Shown: positions 1-10,005, numbered from the stretch's first letter. The stretch: 64,000 nt of DNA from Tethya wilhelma (GCA_964030475.1 CAXIPT010000002.1:13273267-13337266); one strand, 5' to 3'. Program-made: numbers and translations. Notes: a model not told the origin generated them from the sequence alone.

Positions 1-795
1 TGGTGCCATCAGAGCTGTTCACATCACCTCCAGAAAGGAATTCTTGAGGGGCATTGTGGAGAGCATCAAGGACAATGTACGTTAATCTTCATTTGTACCA
101 AGGCAGCCACATAAAGACCTCATTAGTGTCTACTGCCATGGCAATGGTTGTACTGATGGTTATAGTTATAGTGGCTGCTAATTAGTGTGTGTGAACACTG
201 GTTCAGTTTACGACCCTATTTCCAGAGGTGACGAATATCGCCTCATTACAGACACTTTCCTGATCCCCTCTAGTGGTACACTCTGAAAGGAGTGAGAGAT
301 TTTGGTAGCAAAATTAAATGAAAGCACCAAGGTGCATAAGCCTCGGCGCACTCACATGTATGCATGACATATGACCAGCATGGTCCACTGAGAGGTGTCA
401 GCAGCCTAGCAAATTCAAGCCTGCTGCAATTGACCTGTGGTTAACCTAGTTACATTTAAACCAACCGCTGTTTTGGAATTCATTGAATATACTTTTGATG
501 CTTGTAGTATTTAGTACTTGCACAGCTCGAGATACTTCTACACAAAGCTATATTAATTCAACTTGCAATCATTGAGTTACTTACCTGTACTGTCCAAGCT
601 GCAGGCTAAGCCAGCCTGCCAAACTCCAGTCCATGATTCAAGCTGTATTGTTTCTAGATAACGCACACTACACGGGGCGTGATCAATGGGTGCGGTTTCA
701 AAGCTAAGCGCTCAGAGAAGCACAAAAGCCTCAAATCTCAGAAACTACAGCGTTTTGCAAGATTCTACACAANNNNNNNNNNNNNNNNNNNNNNN

Positions 796-835
<40 letters not shown>

Positions 836-1308
836 GGTTTCATCTGCTACAATCCTGACCAGTCCCTCAACGGAGGTGGTGGTGGAGCTGAGAGTGTGTT
901 CTTTCACATGAACTCCCTAGCAAGTGGATTTGAGTTCAGTGACCTTCGTTTGGGAGATGAGGTGGAGTTCCTGGTGGTTCTCAAACAGAAGACCAAGAAG
1001 AGCAGTGCAATTCATGTCAAGAAACTCAGGTCAGTTTTTTCCCATGATATTATGTTCAACCAACAAGTTTTTTTTTTCTTTTTTTCTTTTTTTTCCTGTT
1101 TTTTTTTTTTCTGATTGTAATCTGTATTGATGGATTTGACTATGATTACATGCAGTGCAACCGAGAGACCTGAACGTCTCAAGAGGAAGCCTTCCACTCC
1201 TAATGTCATGACTGCTAGGTAAAGAACACACTATGTCGGAATACATGTTCACATATTCACTGTTCTATTTACATAATTTTACCTCTGAGCCACTGACCCT
1301 GTGGATCA

Positions 1309-1395
<87 letters not shown>

Positions 1396-1538
1396 GTATT
1401 GTCTCCCGTCAGCCTCGAGGACCAGATGGTACCAAGGGATTTACATCTCGAAGAAAGCTCAATTTGTCTTCTGAGGACAACCCAACTGAGGAGAACAGCA
1501 TTCATAGGAACAGTCCAGTGTTAGCTGGCACACATTAA
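1..1538 (+). CDS. CSDE1: CSDE1/UNR cold-shock-domain RNA-binding protein, 3' part (last four exons)
   Basis: Four exons in phase: 1-76, 833-1029, 1156-1218 and 1397-1538 (stop TAA 1536-1538), each bounded by GT and AG. The second exon begins YGFI and contains SVFFHMNSL and GDEVEFLVV, a cold-shock domain beta-barrel. The last exon carries RQPRGPDGTKGF, matching the conserved RQPRGPD-x-x-x-GF tail that I know from vertebrate CSDE1. The protein binds single-stranded RNA in the cytoplasm and acts in mRNA turnover and IRES translation in other animals. The gene starts outside the window. Introns hold an N gap (773-795) plus (CA)n, a poly-T tract, and a (CA)n(CT)n run directly beside the last acceptor, which could make splicing length-sensitive. 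No frame break is visible. Confidence 0.85.
773..832. repeat. N gap and (CA)n microsatellite at a splice acceptor
   Basis: Positions 773-795 are unsequenced. A (CA)n run follows and leads straight into the AG acceptor of a CSDE1 exon at 831-832, with no normal polypyrimidine tract visible. Confidence 0.9.
1309..1392. repeat. Compound (CA)n(CT)n microsatellite in last CSDE1 intron
   Basis: About 30 bases of CA dinucleotides switch to about 50 bases of CT dinucleotides. The CT run ends in TCGTAG, the splice acceptor of the final CSDE1 exon, so the microsatellite doubles as the polypyrimidine tract. Confidence 0.9.
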
Positions 1539-1540
1539 AG

Positions 1541-1940
1541 TATTACAAATAAGGAAAAGAGGGAAAAAAAAGTGTACAAGAACATTTGCAACTTACACAA
1601 AAATATTTGAGAATAATTTTTTTGATATTGGTTTTATTTGTGATCGATAATAATGATAATAATGATGAACCTTAATTGTATTATTGACTAGTATAATAAT
1701 ACTAGTCTATCTACCTTTTTCTACTTCTAGAGCTGGCTATGTCATGCACGTTACGTGCAAAATGCTATAGCCTGTCATTAAGATGACAAAAGATGCAGTC
1801 ATCGCATCGATCGATATTGCTTCCGTGGTGGATTTACAACTTGGATAGCAGACACAAGCTCATGAAAATCCCTTGCCATGTTTATATTAGTAGCTTTGAC
1901 ATTGATACTTCCCTATTATGTGAAGGTGCTAGAGAACTAG
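1541..1940. other. Intergenic stretch with small hairpins
   Basis: No gene is seen. There is a perfect short palindrome (GACTAGTAT/ATACTAGTC) near 1686-1707 and an imperfect GGCTAT/ATAGCC hairpin near 1734-1772. Confidence 0.5.
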
Positions 1941-2249
1941 CCCCATCCATGGGTGGTGATTGAAGACGCACATGAAAATCTAAGTGAAGTTTTGAATCAT
2001 TTTCACAAGTACATGAAGCCAGATGACTACCTAATTGTCGAAGATACTGATCCAAACATTCCCAAGCAATTACCAAACAATTCCAGTGAATTTGGCTACA
2101 CAGAAATAAATGGCACCAAGAAATTGGAAAGGGTTAAAAAGGTCCTTCAAGCCAATGAGAAACATTATGCTGTTGATAGTTTCTTCACAGACTTTTATGG
2201 GTACAATGGCTCCTGGCATTGGCATGGCTTCATAAAGAGGATAAGCTAG
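1941..2249 (+). pseudogene. Orphan terminal exon of a CmcI/rhamnosyl O-methyltransferase-like gene
   Basis: An open frame follows a plausible AG acceptor at 1939-1940 and starts PHPWVVIEDAHEN. It continues through YLIVEDTDPN and ends VDSFFTDFYGYNGSWHWHGF before TGA-free sequence and a stop at 2247-2249. These are the C-terminal landmarks of the cephalosporin hydroxylase / rhamnosyl O-methyltransferase (CmcI) family of SAM-dependent Rossmann enzymes. Only about the last 100 residues are present. I could not find the N-terminal SAM-binding part (the E-x-G motif region) in the 400 bases upstream. It is either the last exon of a gene with distant exons across an assembly problem, or a decayed fragment. 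Pseudogene status is inferred; the exon itself has no internal stop. Confidence 0.55.
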
Positions 2250-3089
2250 TTCAGCCTAGTTGCTTCAAAAATTAAGCCTCCATGAGGATAGGCTGGCTGG
2301 GCTAGCCCGGGCTCCACTATCTATGCTTTTAAGAACTGAATTAAAGTCGGCATTATTGCAAATAATTACTAATTAATGAGGCCTTGAAATCACGGTATGC
2401 ATAATCTGCTTTTATGGTACATGATTGTTTAGATTTAGATGAGACTTCCCATGCATGCAGCTTACTGTCCTCATGCAGTGTAAATGCCATGTCTACTTCT
2501 TTTTAAGCTTGTGTCACTCACCATATAATGAATCGCTTGAGCTCAACGGTTTTCACGTGTAAAATAATTATATAATGTATGGCAAGGATCTGTGTTTTGT
2601 CTTTTCAACTTCAGTGGGCAGATAACTGCCAAGTTCCAACTTCCAACAATGGTGGAAGTTCCAGTTTCTTGGGGACAACTTCTCTTATAAGACAGTTTCT
2701 GAGAGAGCCTAACTACTTATAATTATTATAAGTAGTTAGGCTATCTCAGAAACTGTCTTATAAGAAAAATAGAAGTGCAAGCGAGAGTAGAAGTTGAATA
2801 TACTGGTATCAAACTATCAATATCACGTGCAACTAATGACGTTCACGATCACGACGATACGATAATCTCTCCGCCTTTACTGCGCATGCGTAGACGCCGT
2901 CTTGTACGTACACACGAGACAATCGCCAAGGCAACTTGTAAATCACTATGGAATGTCTATTACAGTTGTGATAAAATTTTAATGAAACTTGAAACCATAC
3001 AATAATCAATTATGAACTGAGCATTGAACAAAATTAAATACCATGATAAACACAGAAAAGTAAACAAAGTTTGCAGGTCAAGGGCCTGC
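2250..3089. other. Intergenic stretch
   Basis: AT-rich; no coding signal supported. It contains the hairpin at 2684-2764 described separately. The segment just before 3090 resembles the matching 3' flank of the second PPP1R3-like copy (about 4607-4711), so it belongs to the duplicated unit. Confidence 0.5.
2684..2764. repeat. Near-perfect ~40-bp inverted repeat (hairpin element)
   Basis: CTTATAAGACAGTTTCTGAG at 2684 and its reverse complement ending at 2764 flank the AT centre near 2724, with further pairing through AGCCTAACTACTTATAA. The arms differ at one or two positions only, as expected for a folded-back MITE remnant. Confidence 0.85.
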
Positions 3090-4007
3090 TTACACTTGAA
3101 CTGAAACATTATAGTTCTTGTAGCTGTTGTTGTCCCAATAGAAGTTTCCATCAACTTCGTAAGCAACAGCAAATTCAACAGAGTCTGCACCTTCTTCATG
3201 TACAGGAATCTCAAATGTGTATGTGTAACACTTTCTCTCAGTTTGGAGTTTCTCATCACCTCTTGCTGTAGTGACTCCTTGTGTGTCTGTGTATGATGCC
3301 CAGTTGTTACTGGTCCAACGAACAAACACTTGTTTCTTCTCTCCAGGGAAGTTTCTGACCTTTACACGACCCCAGATTTGGTGGCAGTCTTGCAGCCACT
3401 CTACGAAGGAAAGATGCACATTTCCTTCAAAATCATCCTCTTCACAGTCTTCACTATCTGTAGCGCTGTGGTAACAGGATGAAGAGCTTGAATTAGGGAA
3501 GCATGTTGAACCTTCACTTGTAACAAAGCTTTTGTCTTCTTTGCTGCTACTCATTGTAGGTTTGCTCTCGAGCTCAGTTAATTTGTCTTCTGAGCTTGAT
3601 GACACAGCCTGGACACACGACTGTGATATCTCCTTTAGTGGTACAGCAGTTGAGTCTTCAACTGAAGTACTTGCAGTGGCCATGGGTTTCATTTCAGAGA
3701 CTGAAGTTGATGACGGAGTGGCTGACACTACTACATTTTCTTGTTCAGCGATAATGTCTTGACTTTCTTGCGGATGCACTTCAGCATATGTTGTCACTGT
3801 AGTGTTTTGTCTCTCTTCAACTGTGGTGTCCTGACTACCACTGAATGGCAGTGGTTGCACAGCAGGCTCCTCCTCAATGGATCTATAGCTAGTTCCTTCA
3901 ACAGCAGGTTGTTGCTTCTTGGGAATAGCCTCTTTCGTTTTCTGGCCACGTTTTCTCCTGAAGATTTTCCTCAGAGTTGAGCGAATACTCTTCCAAATCT
4001 TAACCAT
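3090..4007 (-). CDS. PPP1R3-like glycogen-targeting subunit with CBM21 domain, copy A
   Basis: Intronless, 305 aa. The last ~115 residues form a CBM21 starch/glycogen-binding module: GRVKVRNFPGEKKQVFVRW, then EFAVAYEVDGNFYWDNN, the classic end of PPP1R3 regulatory subunits that bring protein phosphatase 1 to glycogen. The N-terminus is basic (WKSIRSTLRKIFRRKR) and followed by a long Ser/Thr/Glu-rich linker. I do not see a clear RVxF phosphatase-docking motif in the N-terminal half, so recruitment of PP1 is inferred from the family. It lies in tandem with copy B (4712-5623), with a 449-bp stretch nearly identical between them. Upstream lies a decayed EMC7 start. Cytosolic, glycogen-associated role expected. 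Confidence 0.8.
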   Translation of the reverse strand: MVKIWKSIRSTLRKIFRRKRGQKTKEAIPKKQQPAVEGTSYRSIEEEPAVQPLPFSGSQDTTVEERQNTTVTTYAEVHPQESQDIIAEQENVVVSATPSSTSVSEMKPMATASTSVEDSTAVPLKEISQSCVQAVSSSSEDKLTELESKPTMSSSKEDKSFVTSEGSTCFPNSSSSSCYHSATDSEDCEEDDFEGNVHLSFVEWLQDCHQIWGRVKVRNFPGEKKQVFVRWTSNNWASYTDTQGVTTARGDEKLQTERKCYTYTFEIPVHEEGADSVEFAVAYEVDGNFYWDNNSYKNYNVSVQV

Positions 4008-4431
4008 TTTAGTTTTGGTTGTGGATAATTTAGTTTACTGAATTTTCAATAGGCTCCAATGGCAGATACTTGAAAACCGTTCTCGATCATTCAAACTTCA
4101 CGAATGAATCGATAGCTCGAGCTCAATGGTGAATAGACAATATCTTCACCAATAATAATGACTGGTAGCTTGGTAGCTGCTTATATTATGGCGTGCCACG
4201 TCAATAATCGTAAGACGCGCGACGCCAGGTTACTGAGGTACTACTAAGCTCTAAGACAGAGACGCTACCGTACGCACCTTGCAGGTGTGGCTCATTTATT
4301 GCGCATAATAGCGTGTGTGCATATTTTCGATCGTGAACTTTGAACTCTTACGTTGGTGTGACTTGTGATCGATCATAGCAGGAAGACACGATTATCAGTG
4401 AAGTGAGATAGTAAAAGAATCAATTATTTTG
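4008..4431. promoter_or_regulatory. Duplicated divergent promoter region, copy A
   Basis: Resembles 5624-6018 over shared blocks such as CAATATCTTCACCAATAAT, TAGCTTGGTAGCTGCTTAT, GTCAATAAT-GTAAGACGC and GAACTCTTACGT. In copy B the same region separates PPP1R3-like copy B from EMC7; here the EMC7 side is dead. Confidence 0.65.
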
Positions 4432-4606
4432 ATGGAATTAAGTTCTTTGTTGTAGCCTTTTTGGCTCTCGCGCGCATTGTCTGTGCTTATCAGTTGAAGT
4501 CAGAGCCAAAGTTTGGCTGAAACCAAATTCAAAAACAGTAGTGAAACGATTGATGGCTCCATCCAGTAACAACTCGAACACTGGTGATTGGATTGGCATT
4601 TCAAAG
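4432..4606 (+). pseudogene. Truncated EMC7 pseudogene (5' coding fragment)
   Basis: Aligns to the start of intact EMC7 (6019-about 6207). Shared blocks include TTGGCTCTCGC, TTGTCTGTG, a shared GATTG / GGCTCC-TCCA segment and GATTGGATTG...TTCAA-CAAAG. The frame is broken by small indels and an early in-frame TAG a few codons after the ATG at 4432. The remainder of EMC7 is missing: homology stops at the copy B PPP1R3-like gene. It marks the edge of the ~1.6-kb tandem duplication. Confidence 0.75.
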
Positions 4607-4711
4607 TTTAAACACAATAAAATACTGACCATGATAAATACACAAAAATAACTTGAACTGTCCATGCATGCACAAATTATTATATTGTCTGCAGGCAAAG
4701 CAAGGGCCTGC

Positions 4712-5623
4712 TTACACTTGAACTGAAACATTAAAGTTCTTGTAATTGTTGTTGTCCCAATAGAAGTTTCCATCAACTTCGTAGGCAACAGCAAATTCAA
4801 CAGAGTCTGCACCTTCTTCGTGTACAGGAATTTCAAATGTGTATGTGTAACACTTTCTCTCAATTTGGAGTTTCTCATCACCTCTTGCTGTGGTGACTCC
4901 TTGTGTGTCTGTGTATGATGACCAGTTGTTACTGGTCCAACGAACAAACACTTGTTTCTTCTCTCCAGGGAAGTTTCTGACCTTTACACGACCCCAGATT
5001 TGGTGGCAGTCTTGCAGCCACTCTACGAAGGAAAGATGCACATTTCCTTCAAAATCATCCTCTTCACAGTCTTCACTATCTGTAGCGCTGTGGTAACAGG
5101 ATGAAGAGCTTGAATTAGGGAAGCATGTTGAACCTTCACTTGTAACAAAGCTTTTGTCTTCTTTGCTGCTACTCATTGTGGGTTTGCTCTCGAGCTCAGT
5201 TAATTTGTCTTCTGAGCTTGATGACACAGCCTGGACACACGACTGTGATATCTCCTTTAGTGGTACAGCAGTTGAGTCTTCAACTGAAGTACTTGCAGTG
5301 GCCATGGGTTTCATTTCAGAGACTGAAGTTGATGACGGAGTGGCTGACACTACTACATTTTCTTGTTCAGCAGGGATAGTGTCTTGACTTTCTTGTGGAT
5401 GCACTTCAGCATATACTGTCACTGTAGTGACTTCAAATATAGTCTCCTGACTGTCACTGTGTGGCAGTGGTTGCACAGTAGGCTCCTCCTCAATGGATCT
5501 AGTAGAGCTAGTTCCTTCAACAGTAGGTTGTTGCTCCTCCTCTAAGAGTTTTGTTTTCTGGGTACGTTTCCTCCTGAAGATTTTCCTCAGAGTAGAGCAG
5601 ATACTCTTCCAAATCTTAACCAT
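4712..5623 (-). CDS. PPP1R3-like glycogen-targeting subunit with CBM21 domain, copy B
   Basis: Intronless, 303 aa, tandem paralogue of copy A with the same layout: basic N-terminus, acidic Ser-rich linker, C-terminal CBM21 (WGRVKVRNFPGEKKQVFVRW; NFYWDNNNYKN). The first ~85 residues differ substantially from copy A, with indels. From VVVSATPSS through VRWTSNNW the two are identical at protein level. It is head-to-head with EMC7, whose likely start codon is about 400 bases away. Function inferred from family: anchoring PP1 to glycogen particles to activate glycogen synthase and inhibit phosphorylase. Confidence 0.8.
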   Translation of the reverse strand: MVKIWKSICSTLRKIFRRKRTQKTKLLEEEQQPTVEGTSSTRSIEEEPTVQPLPHSDSQETIFEVTTVTVYAEVHPQESQDTIPAEQENVVVSATPSSTSVSEMKPMATASTSVEDSTAVPLKEISQSCVQAVSSSSEDKLTELESKPTMSSSKEDKSFVTSEGSTCFPNSSSSSCYHSATDSEDCEEDDFEGNVHLSFVEWLQDCHQIWGRVKVRNFPGEKKQVFVRWTSNNWSSYTDTQGVTTARGDEKLQIERKCYTYTFEIPVHEEGADSVEFAVAYEVDGNFYWDNNNYKNFNVSVQV

Positions 5624-6018
5624 TTTTAGAGATTGGTCTTACTGAATTCTCAATAAATTATAGGCTCCAATGGCGGACACTTTAGTGGAAATAGTTCTCG
5701 TTCAGCAAACTTGCATAAAAATATCGTTGGAACAACTGAATGCACAGTGGCAAATGGACAATATCTTCACCAATAATGAGGACTAGTAGCTTGGTAGCTG
5801 CTTATAAATGAATCAGTTATGGCGTTTCACGTCAATAATGGTAAGACGCCAAGTATCCTCGCAGCGACGCTACGCACCTAGTACCGAGATTACTGCGCAT
5901 GTGCGCAAAATAAGTTAGTGAACTCTGAACTCTTACGTAGTGTGCGTTATTTGGGGTTGATGTGATTCAGCAGAAGATGAAGATGAAAGAGAGTGTTATT
6001 ATGAGTAAAGGAGATCGT
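5624..6018. promoter_or_regulatory. Bidirectional promoter between PPP1R3-like copy B and EMC7
   Basis: A ~395-bp divergent intergenic segment. Blocks conserved with 4008-4431 mark probable regulatory sequence: CAATATCTTCACCAATAA, TAGCTTGGTAGCTGCTTATA and GAACTCTTACGT. Confidence 0.55.
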
Positions 6019-6741
6019 ATGAAGAAACTAAAGCTCGTTGTCGTGGCCTTATTGGCTCTCGCTTTGTCTGTGTCAGCTGAAAGCTCTGAGGTCGAAGCTT
6101 CTGAAACTGAAAACGGCACTCCGATTAGACAAACGATTGAAGGCTCCGTCCAAGTATCAGGTCATAGTAGTTCTAGCGATTGGATTGCTTCAACAAAGGT
6201 TGTTGTCGACGGGGGTAAACATTATGGATTTGTAAAGTCAAATGGTGAATTTGAAATACACAATGTCTTACCTGGGTCGTATCTTGTTGAAGTTCTATCG
6301 CCCAATTTTGTTTTTGACCCAGTTCGAGTTGATATTAGTTCAAAGTCAGGAAAGATACGTGCCAGAAAAGTCAACTTTCTTAAATTGTCTGCTGTTACCC
6401 ATTTACCATATCCCCTTCGCTTCAAAGCTGAAAAACAAGCAGCATTTTTCGAGAAGAAGGAAAGTTGGAGTATCTTGTCACAACTTAAGAACCCCATGGT
6501 GCTTGTCTTGGTGGCTCCACTCATACTGATGGTACTGCTGCCTCGGCTCATGAAGTCAATGGACCCTGAGTCACAGAAGGAAATGCAGGAATCCATGTCT
6601 GCTCTGCAACAAGGTTCTAACATGCCTAGTCTTGAAGAGGCATTCACCAATTGGTTCGGTGGAGGACAAACACAGAAGCAGACAAGCGTAGCAAAAAAGA
6701 CTAAACCCTCTGCTTCATCCAAGAAGAGACGTACTGCATAA
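6019..6741 (+). CDS. EMC7: ER membrane protein complex subunit 7
   Basis: Single exon, 240 aa from the ATG at 6019, close to the human length. That start gives a standard signal peptide (MKKLKLVVVALLALALSVSA). In-frame ATGs also exist at 5962 and 6001 but would bury the signal. A luminal beta-sandwich follows: SDWIASTKVVVDGG, GEFEIHNVLPGSYLVEV, FDPVRVDISSK, PYPLRFKAE. Then one membrane segment (PMVLVLVAPLILMVLLPRLM) and a cytosolic tail with DPESQKEMQESM and a basic end. All are EMC7 hallmarks. EMC inserts tail-anchored and multi-pass proteins into the ER membrane. A polyadenylation signal AATAAA lies at 6815-6820. A dead copy of its 5' end lies at 4432-4606. Confidence 0.93.
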   Translation: MKKLKLVVVALLALALSVSAESSEVEASETENGTPIRQTIEGSVQVSGHSSSSDWIASTKVVVDGGKHYGFVKSNGEFEIHNVLPGSYLVEVLSPNFVFDPVRVDISSKSGKIRARKVNFLKLSAVTHLPYPLRFKAEKQAAFFEKKESWSILSQLKNPMVLVLVAPLILMVLLPRLMKSMDPESQKEMQESMSALQQGSNMPSLEEAFTNWFGGGQTQKQTSVAKKTKPSASSKKRRTA

Positions 6742-7202
6742 ATGTATATTCAAATTATTTATAGGTTGTATTCAGTGCATGTAACTTGAATGTATTATAT
6801 TATGTAATGCTTCAAATAAAAACACATTTATTCTTTCTAAAGAGTAGCAATTTGTAGAGTAACATGCATGTATGCATCGCACGTGATGTTTTTGATTACA
6901 ACATTACCCTATACAGTTTGAATACAGAGTATGGACTATGGAATGTTATAAATGGATATTAACCTTTTTGGCATGCTTGCATTATCCCTTGCTCAGCTGA
7001 TCATGAGAGCCCAACTATATATTTAATGGAATAAATAGAGTGACCTCTAATTAAAGCAATAGATGGATACTTCTTACATGTATATAATATTATGTGCCAT
7101 CCACTCAAAAATCTTCCTGTATGCCAGAGTCTGCAATTTCTAATTAGTGACCTCATTACCAAAAGGTCAAGTGTGTCCTCCCTCGAAATAGCTGTTTAAA
7201 AT
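6742..7202. other. Intergenic stretch
   Basis: EMC7 3' UTR with AATAAA at 6815, then AT-rich sequence without a supported gene. Confidence 0.6.
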
Positions 7203-8999
7203 ATGGCAGCCAAGACAAAGACTCCAGAAGAGGTTGATGATCACTGTTGTACTGTGTGCCTGGAAGAGTTCAAGTGTCCCAGATTGTTACCATGTAGCCA
7301 TACGTACTGTGAATCTTGCCTTGAAGGAATTCTTGAAAAATCCTCATCCAAATCTAGTCTTATCTGTCCACAATGTAGATCTCTACATCAAGTTCCACCT
7401 GGTGGACCAAAAGCCTTCATTATGGATCTTCTCATTGCACAAGACCTGGAAACTAAGAAATGGCGAAAGAAAATGATGACAAGTCGTTCAGTTTGTGGTG
7501 TGTGTGAGCACACTGGCGAACCCCCTAAATCTTATTGCCCTCAATGTGAAGCCTTCCTCTGTAGCTATTGTGCTGGTGCCCACAAAAGAATGAAAGTCTT
7601 TAGTAGCCATGAAATTGTCCCGGGTTACAAGTATGTGGAGCATAAGCCATCACTTGAGCCAATCAGTTGTTCATTGCATCCACTGCAAATTGTGTCTTTT
7701 TATTGCAACACCTGTAATCAGCTCATTTGTAATGAGTGTGTTGCTAAAAATGATATTACCTATAGCGCCGAAGACTTGTTCAGCTATCGTAGGGTGTCCT
7801 CTAACCATGGAGGCCACACCCTCTACACACTGACTGTGGAGAATGTAAAGACTATGGAGGACCAATTGGATAGTGTGGTAAAGAAGGCCAAATCAAGTAA
7901 ACATACGGTACAAAACGATCTTCTAAAGCTACAAGAAATAGAGAGCAGTCATCAAGCACACACTCAGGATTTGAAGAAGGCTTTAAGTGACTCAATGGAG
8001 TCATATATCAAAGTATTGAGGCTCAAGTATAAAGAAGAATTGTCTAATATTGATGAAAAGAGTGCCAAAGTTACAGAAGCAATTCAAGGGCATAAGAAAG
8101 CTCTCTCAAAAAAAATGGCGGAATTCAATTCTGGCCTGCGATTTGCCCAAAAAGCCAAAGAATGTGATGATAATGTTCATAAGATAGCAATGATGGGACA
8201 GGCAATGACTATGGCTTCTCTAAAAACTAGCACTACACAACGTAAAGGTTTCTCTGCACTACTCAGCAAGAATACACAGCGCACTCAAGCTCCATCATTG
8301 TCTGAGCTCTGTGGTCCACCAACTGTGGTCAAGAACCTTGAAAATGAATTAAAAACTGGACTTCTTCAAAAGTATAAAGGAGGTGACATGCAAATAAAGA
8401 TAATGCCACGTGGAGTAATGACTGAAATTTTTGGTTTTGGTGCAGTTCCAGACTCTATTCACCTTGGACAGAAATCAAAGTTGTCAGTTACCTTCTCTGT
8501 TCAACCAGTTGGACAGCCAAATTTTAAAATAATCTATGGAGGCTCAAATTTCTCAAGCGAACTACCTTTGACCAGTGAACTCAAAGCAGGTTCTTCAGAT
8601 CGTGAAAAGTCATGGGTTATAAGCATTACTCCACGTTGTATTGGAACACATAAGGTTCACGTGCAAATCTATGGACGCTGGATTACAACTATTGCACCTA
8701 CATTTGATGTAACAGGTGAGCTAAACGAAAATGATTTGGTACAAAGGACGCCCAATTCTACATCTACAGCTGCCGATCTCTTTGAAGATGGCCAAGATGA
8801 AGACCTGTCTGACTATGAAATCGGAAAATTGACAAAAGTTGAGAGATCGTACCTTGGGAAAGGTTGTACGACAAATTATAAAGTGGAAGTAACTTGGGGA
8901 CATGATACCAAGGAGCCTAAAGTTGAAGAGCTCTCCTTTATTTGGAGTGAGTATTCTGGATTTCCACTTGAATTAGCATTACCTACTGAGGCCTCGTAA
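7203..8999 (+). CDS. TRIM-like RING / two B-box / coiled-coil / filamin-repeat protein
   Basis: Intronless, 598 aa. Residues ~16-60 form a C3HC4 RING (CTVCLEEFKCPRLLPCSHTY...CPQC), expected to carry E3 ubiquitin ligase activity. A first B-box is at ~98-140 (CGVCEHTGEPPKSYCPQCEA) and a second at ~158-205 (CSLHPLQIVSFYCNTCNQLI, ending H-x-x-H before TLYTL). Residues ~215-345 are a charged coiled coil. A filamin/ABP280-type immunoglobulin repeat spans ~400-500, with SKLSVTFSVQPVG and THKVHVQIYGRW. The last ~90 residues are acidic and unassigned. The layout resembles the TRIM45/TRIM56/TRIM71 group without NHL repeats. Absence of introns suggests a retrogene or a lineage expansion typical of invertebrate TRIMs. 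Substrate unknown. Confidence 0.8.
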   Translation: MAAKTKTPEEVDDHCCTVCLEEFKCPRLLPCSHTYCESCLEGILEKSSSKSSLICPQCRSLHQVPPGGPKAFIMDLLIAQDLETKKWRKKMMTSRSVCGVCEHTGEPPKSYCPQCEAFLCSYCAGAHKRMKVFSSHEIVPGYKYVEHKPSLEPISCSLHPLQIVSFYCNTCNQLICNECVAKNDITYSAEDLFSYRRVSSNHGGHTLYTLTVENVKTMEDQLDSVVKKAKSSKHTVQNDLLKLQEIESSHQAHTQDLKKALSDSMESYIKVLRLKYKEELSNIDEKSAKVTEAIQGHKKALSKKMAEFNSGLRFAQKAKECDDNVHKIAMMGQAMTMASLKTSTTQRKGFSALLSKNTQRTQAPSLSELCGPPTVVKNLENELKTGLLQKYKGGDMQIKIMPRGVMTEIFGFGAVPDSIHLGQKSKLSVTFSVQPVGQPNFKIIYGGSNFSSELPLTSELKAGSSDREKSWVISITPRCIGTHKVHVQIYGRWITTIAPTFDVTGELNENDLVQRTPNSTSTAADLFEDGQDEDLSDYEIGKLTKVERSYLGKGCTTNYKVEVTWGHDTKEPKVEELSFIWSEYSGFPLELALPTEAS

Positions 9000-10005
9000 C
9001 TACAATATTTGTAAAGTCATTGTGAGCCAACAATAATTTACTCCTATTTTTATACAGCCATGCATATGTATATGCATGTCCACACTTAGTAGCTACATAA
9101 CTTTGTACAAATTATGTGTGTGTGTACTACACTTTAGTTTAGCTTGTCACTTACATTTATGAGCTTAATTAACATGACACTGTGTGTTTATTGTTATGTG
9201 TGTAATCTTTTATTTGCATTAGGATTTATGATGGAAATAGTAGATACATAATATTATATACACATTAAGGTTGCTAATTTCATGTGATAAAGGTCGGTAG
9301 GGTGTCTAATGTGTATAATAATATTATAGTAGTTACGTAAATCTACATGGAATTGCAGTACATGGGTCAAATTGAACTATAGACTGACAATAGAATGTAT
9401 AAGGACTGCAGTGACAGAATAAAGGCCACACACAAGTAGAGATGCACAATCATACTTAACTACTACTACTCTACACACACAAGACAAGATTGACTTTCCA
9501 TACAAAGAGAAATTCGAAAGAAATCAAAGTGAAAATATGTGAAGCTAACACACATTCATTTTTCTGCTACACTACATAAAAATTTAATACATATAGCCTG
9601 GTCCCTATCTCCCACTCAGGAAATGAAGTGGAAGTGTGCAAAGAAAAAGTGATCCCCTTCTTTCATGTGGGTGAAAGGTCAAAAGGGAGCCTGGGAACGC
9701 AAGGTTACATAAAAATATTTTTCACATACTAATGCACCTTATCAAAAAACTTCAATGCACAACATTCCNGTACAGTTATAGTTGAATACTATACAGTGTA
9801 GCAGCCAACTTGGGTACGATCAAAAGAAGCTTGAGACTATAGCTAGTCAAGAACCTCTCAGAATTTTACTTAGGGTATGCCTATGAATGCCTAGGGTATG
9901 CAATTGTATGCCTTTATTTGAAATTGACAAATGTACACAACAACTACAGTAACTCTTGGTGTGTGTGTTGTCAGTTAATAATGATTGTCCAACTACTATA
10001 CTAAC
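9000..10005. other. Intergenic stretch with a contig join
   Basis: No gene is supported. A single N at 9769 marks a contig join. A diverged element with TAGCCTGGTCCC near 9594 and GGGAGCCTGGGAACGCAAGG near 9685-9704 belongs to the TAGCCTC inverted-repeat family. Missing 3' exons of TPGS2 would be expected to lie in this direction but were not recognised. Confidence 0.5.

Noticed and set aside
2775..3005. 76-aa plus-strand open frame
   Set aside because: No homology or codon signal; lies in the 3' flank of the duplicated unit.
3532..3762. Plus-strand frames opposite the PPP1R3-like genes
   Set aside because: Shadows of the Ser-rich minus-strand coding sequence; the same shadow recurs at 5154 because the two genes are near-identical there.
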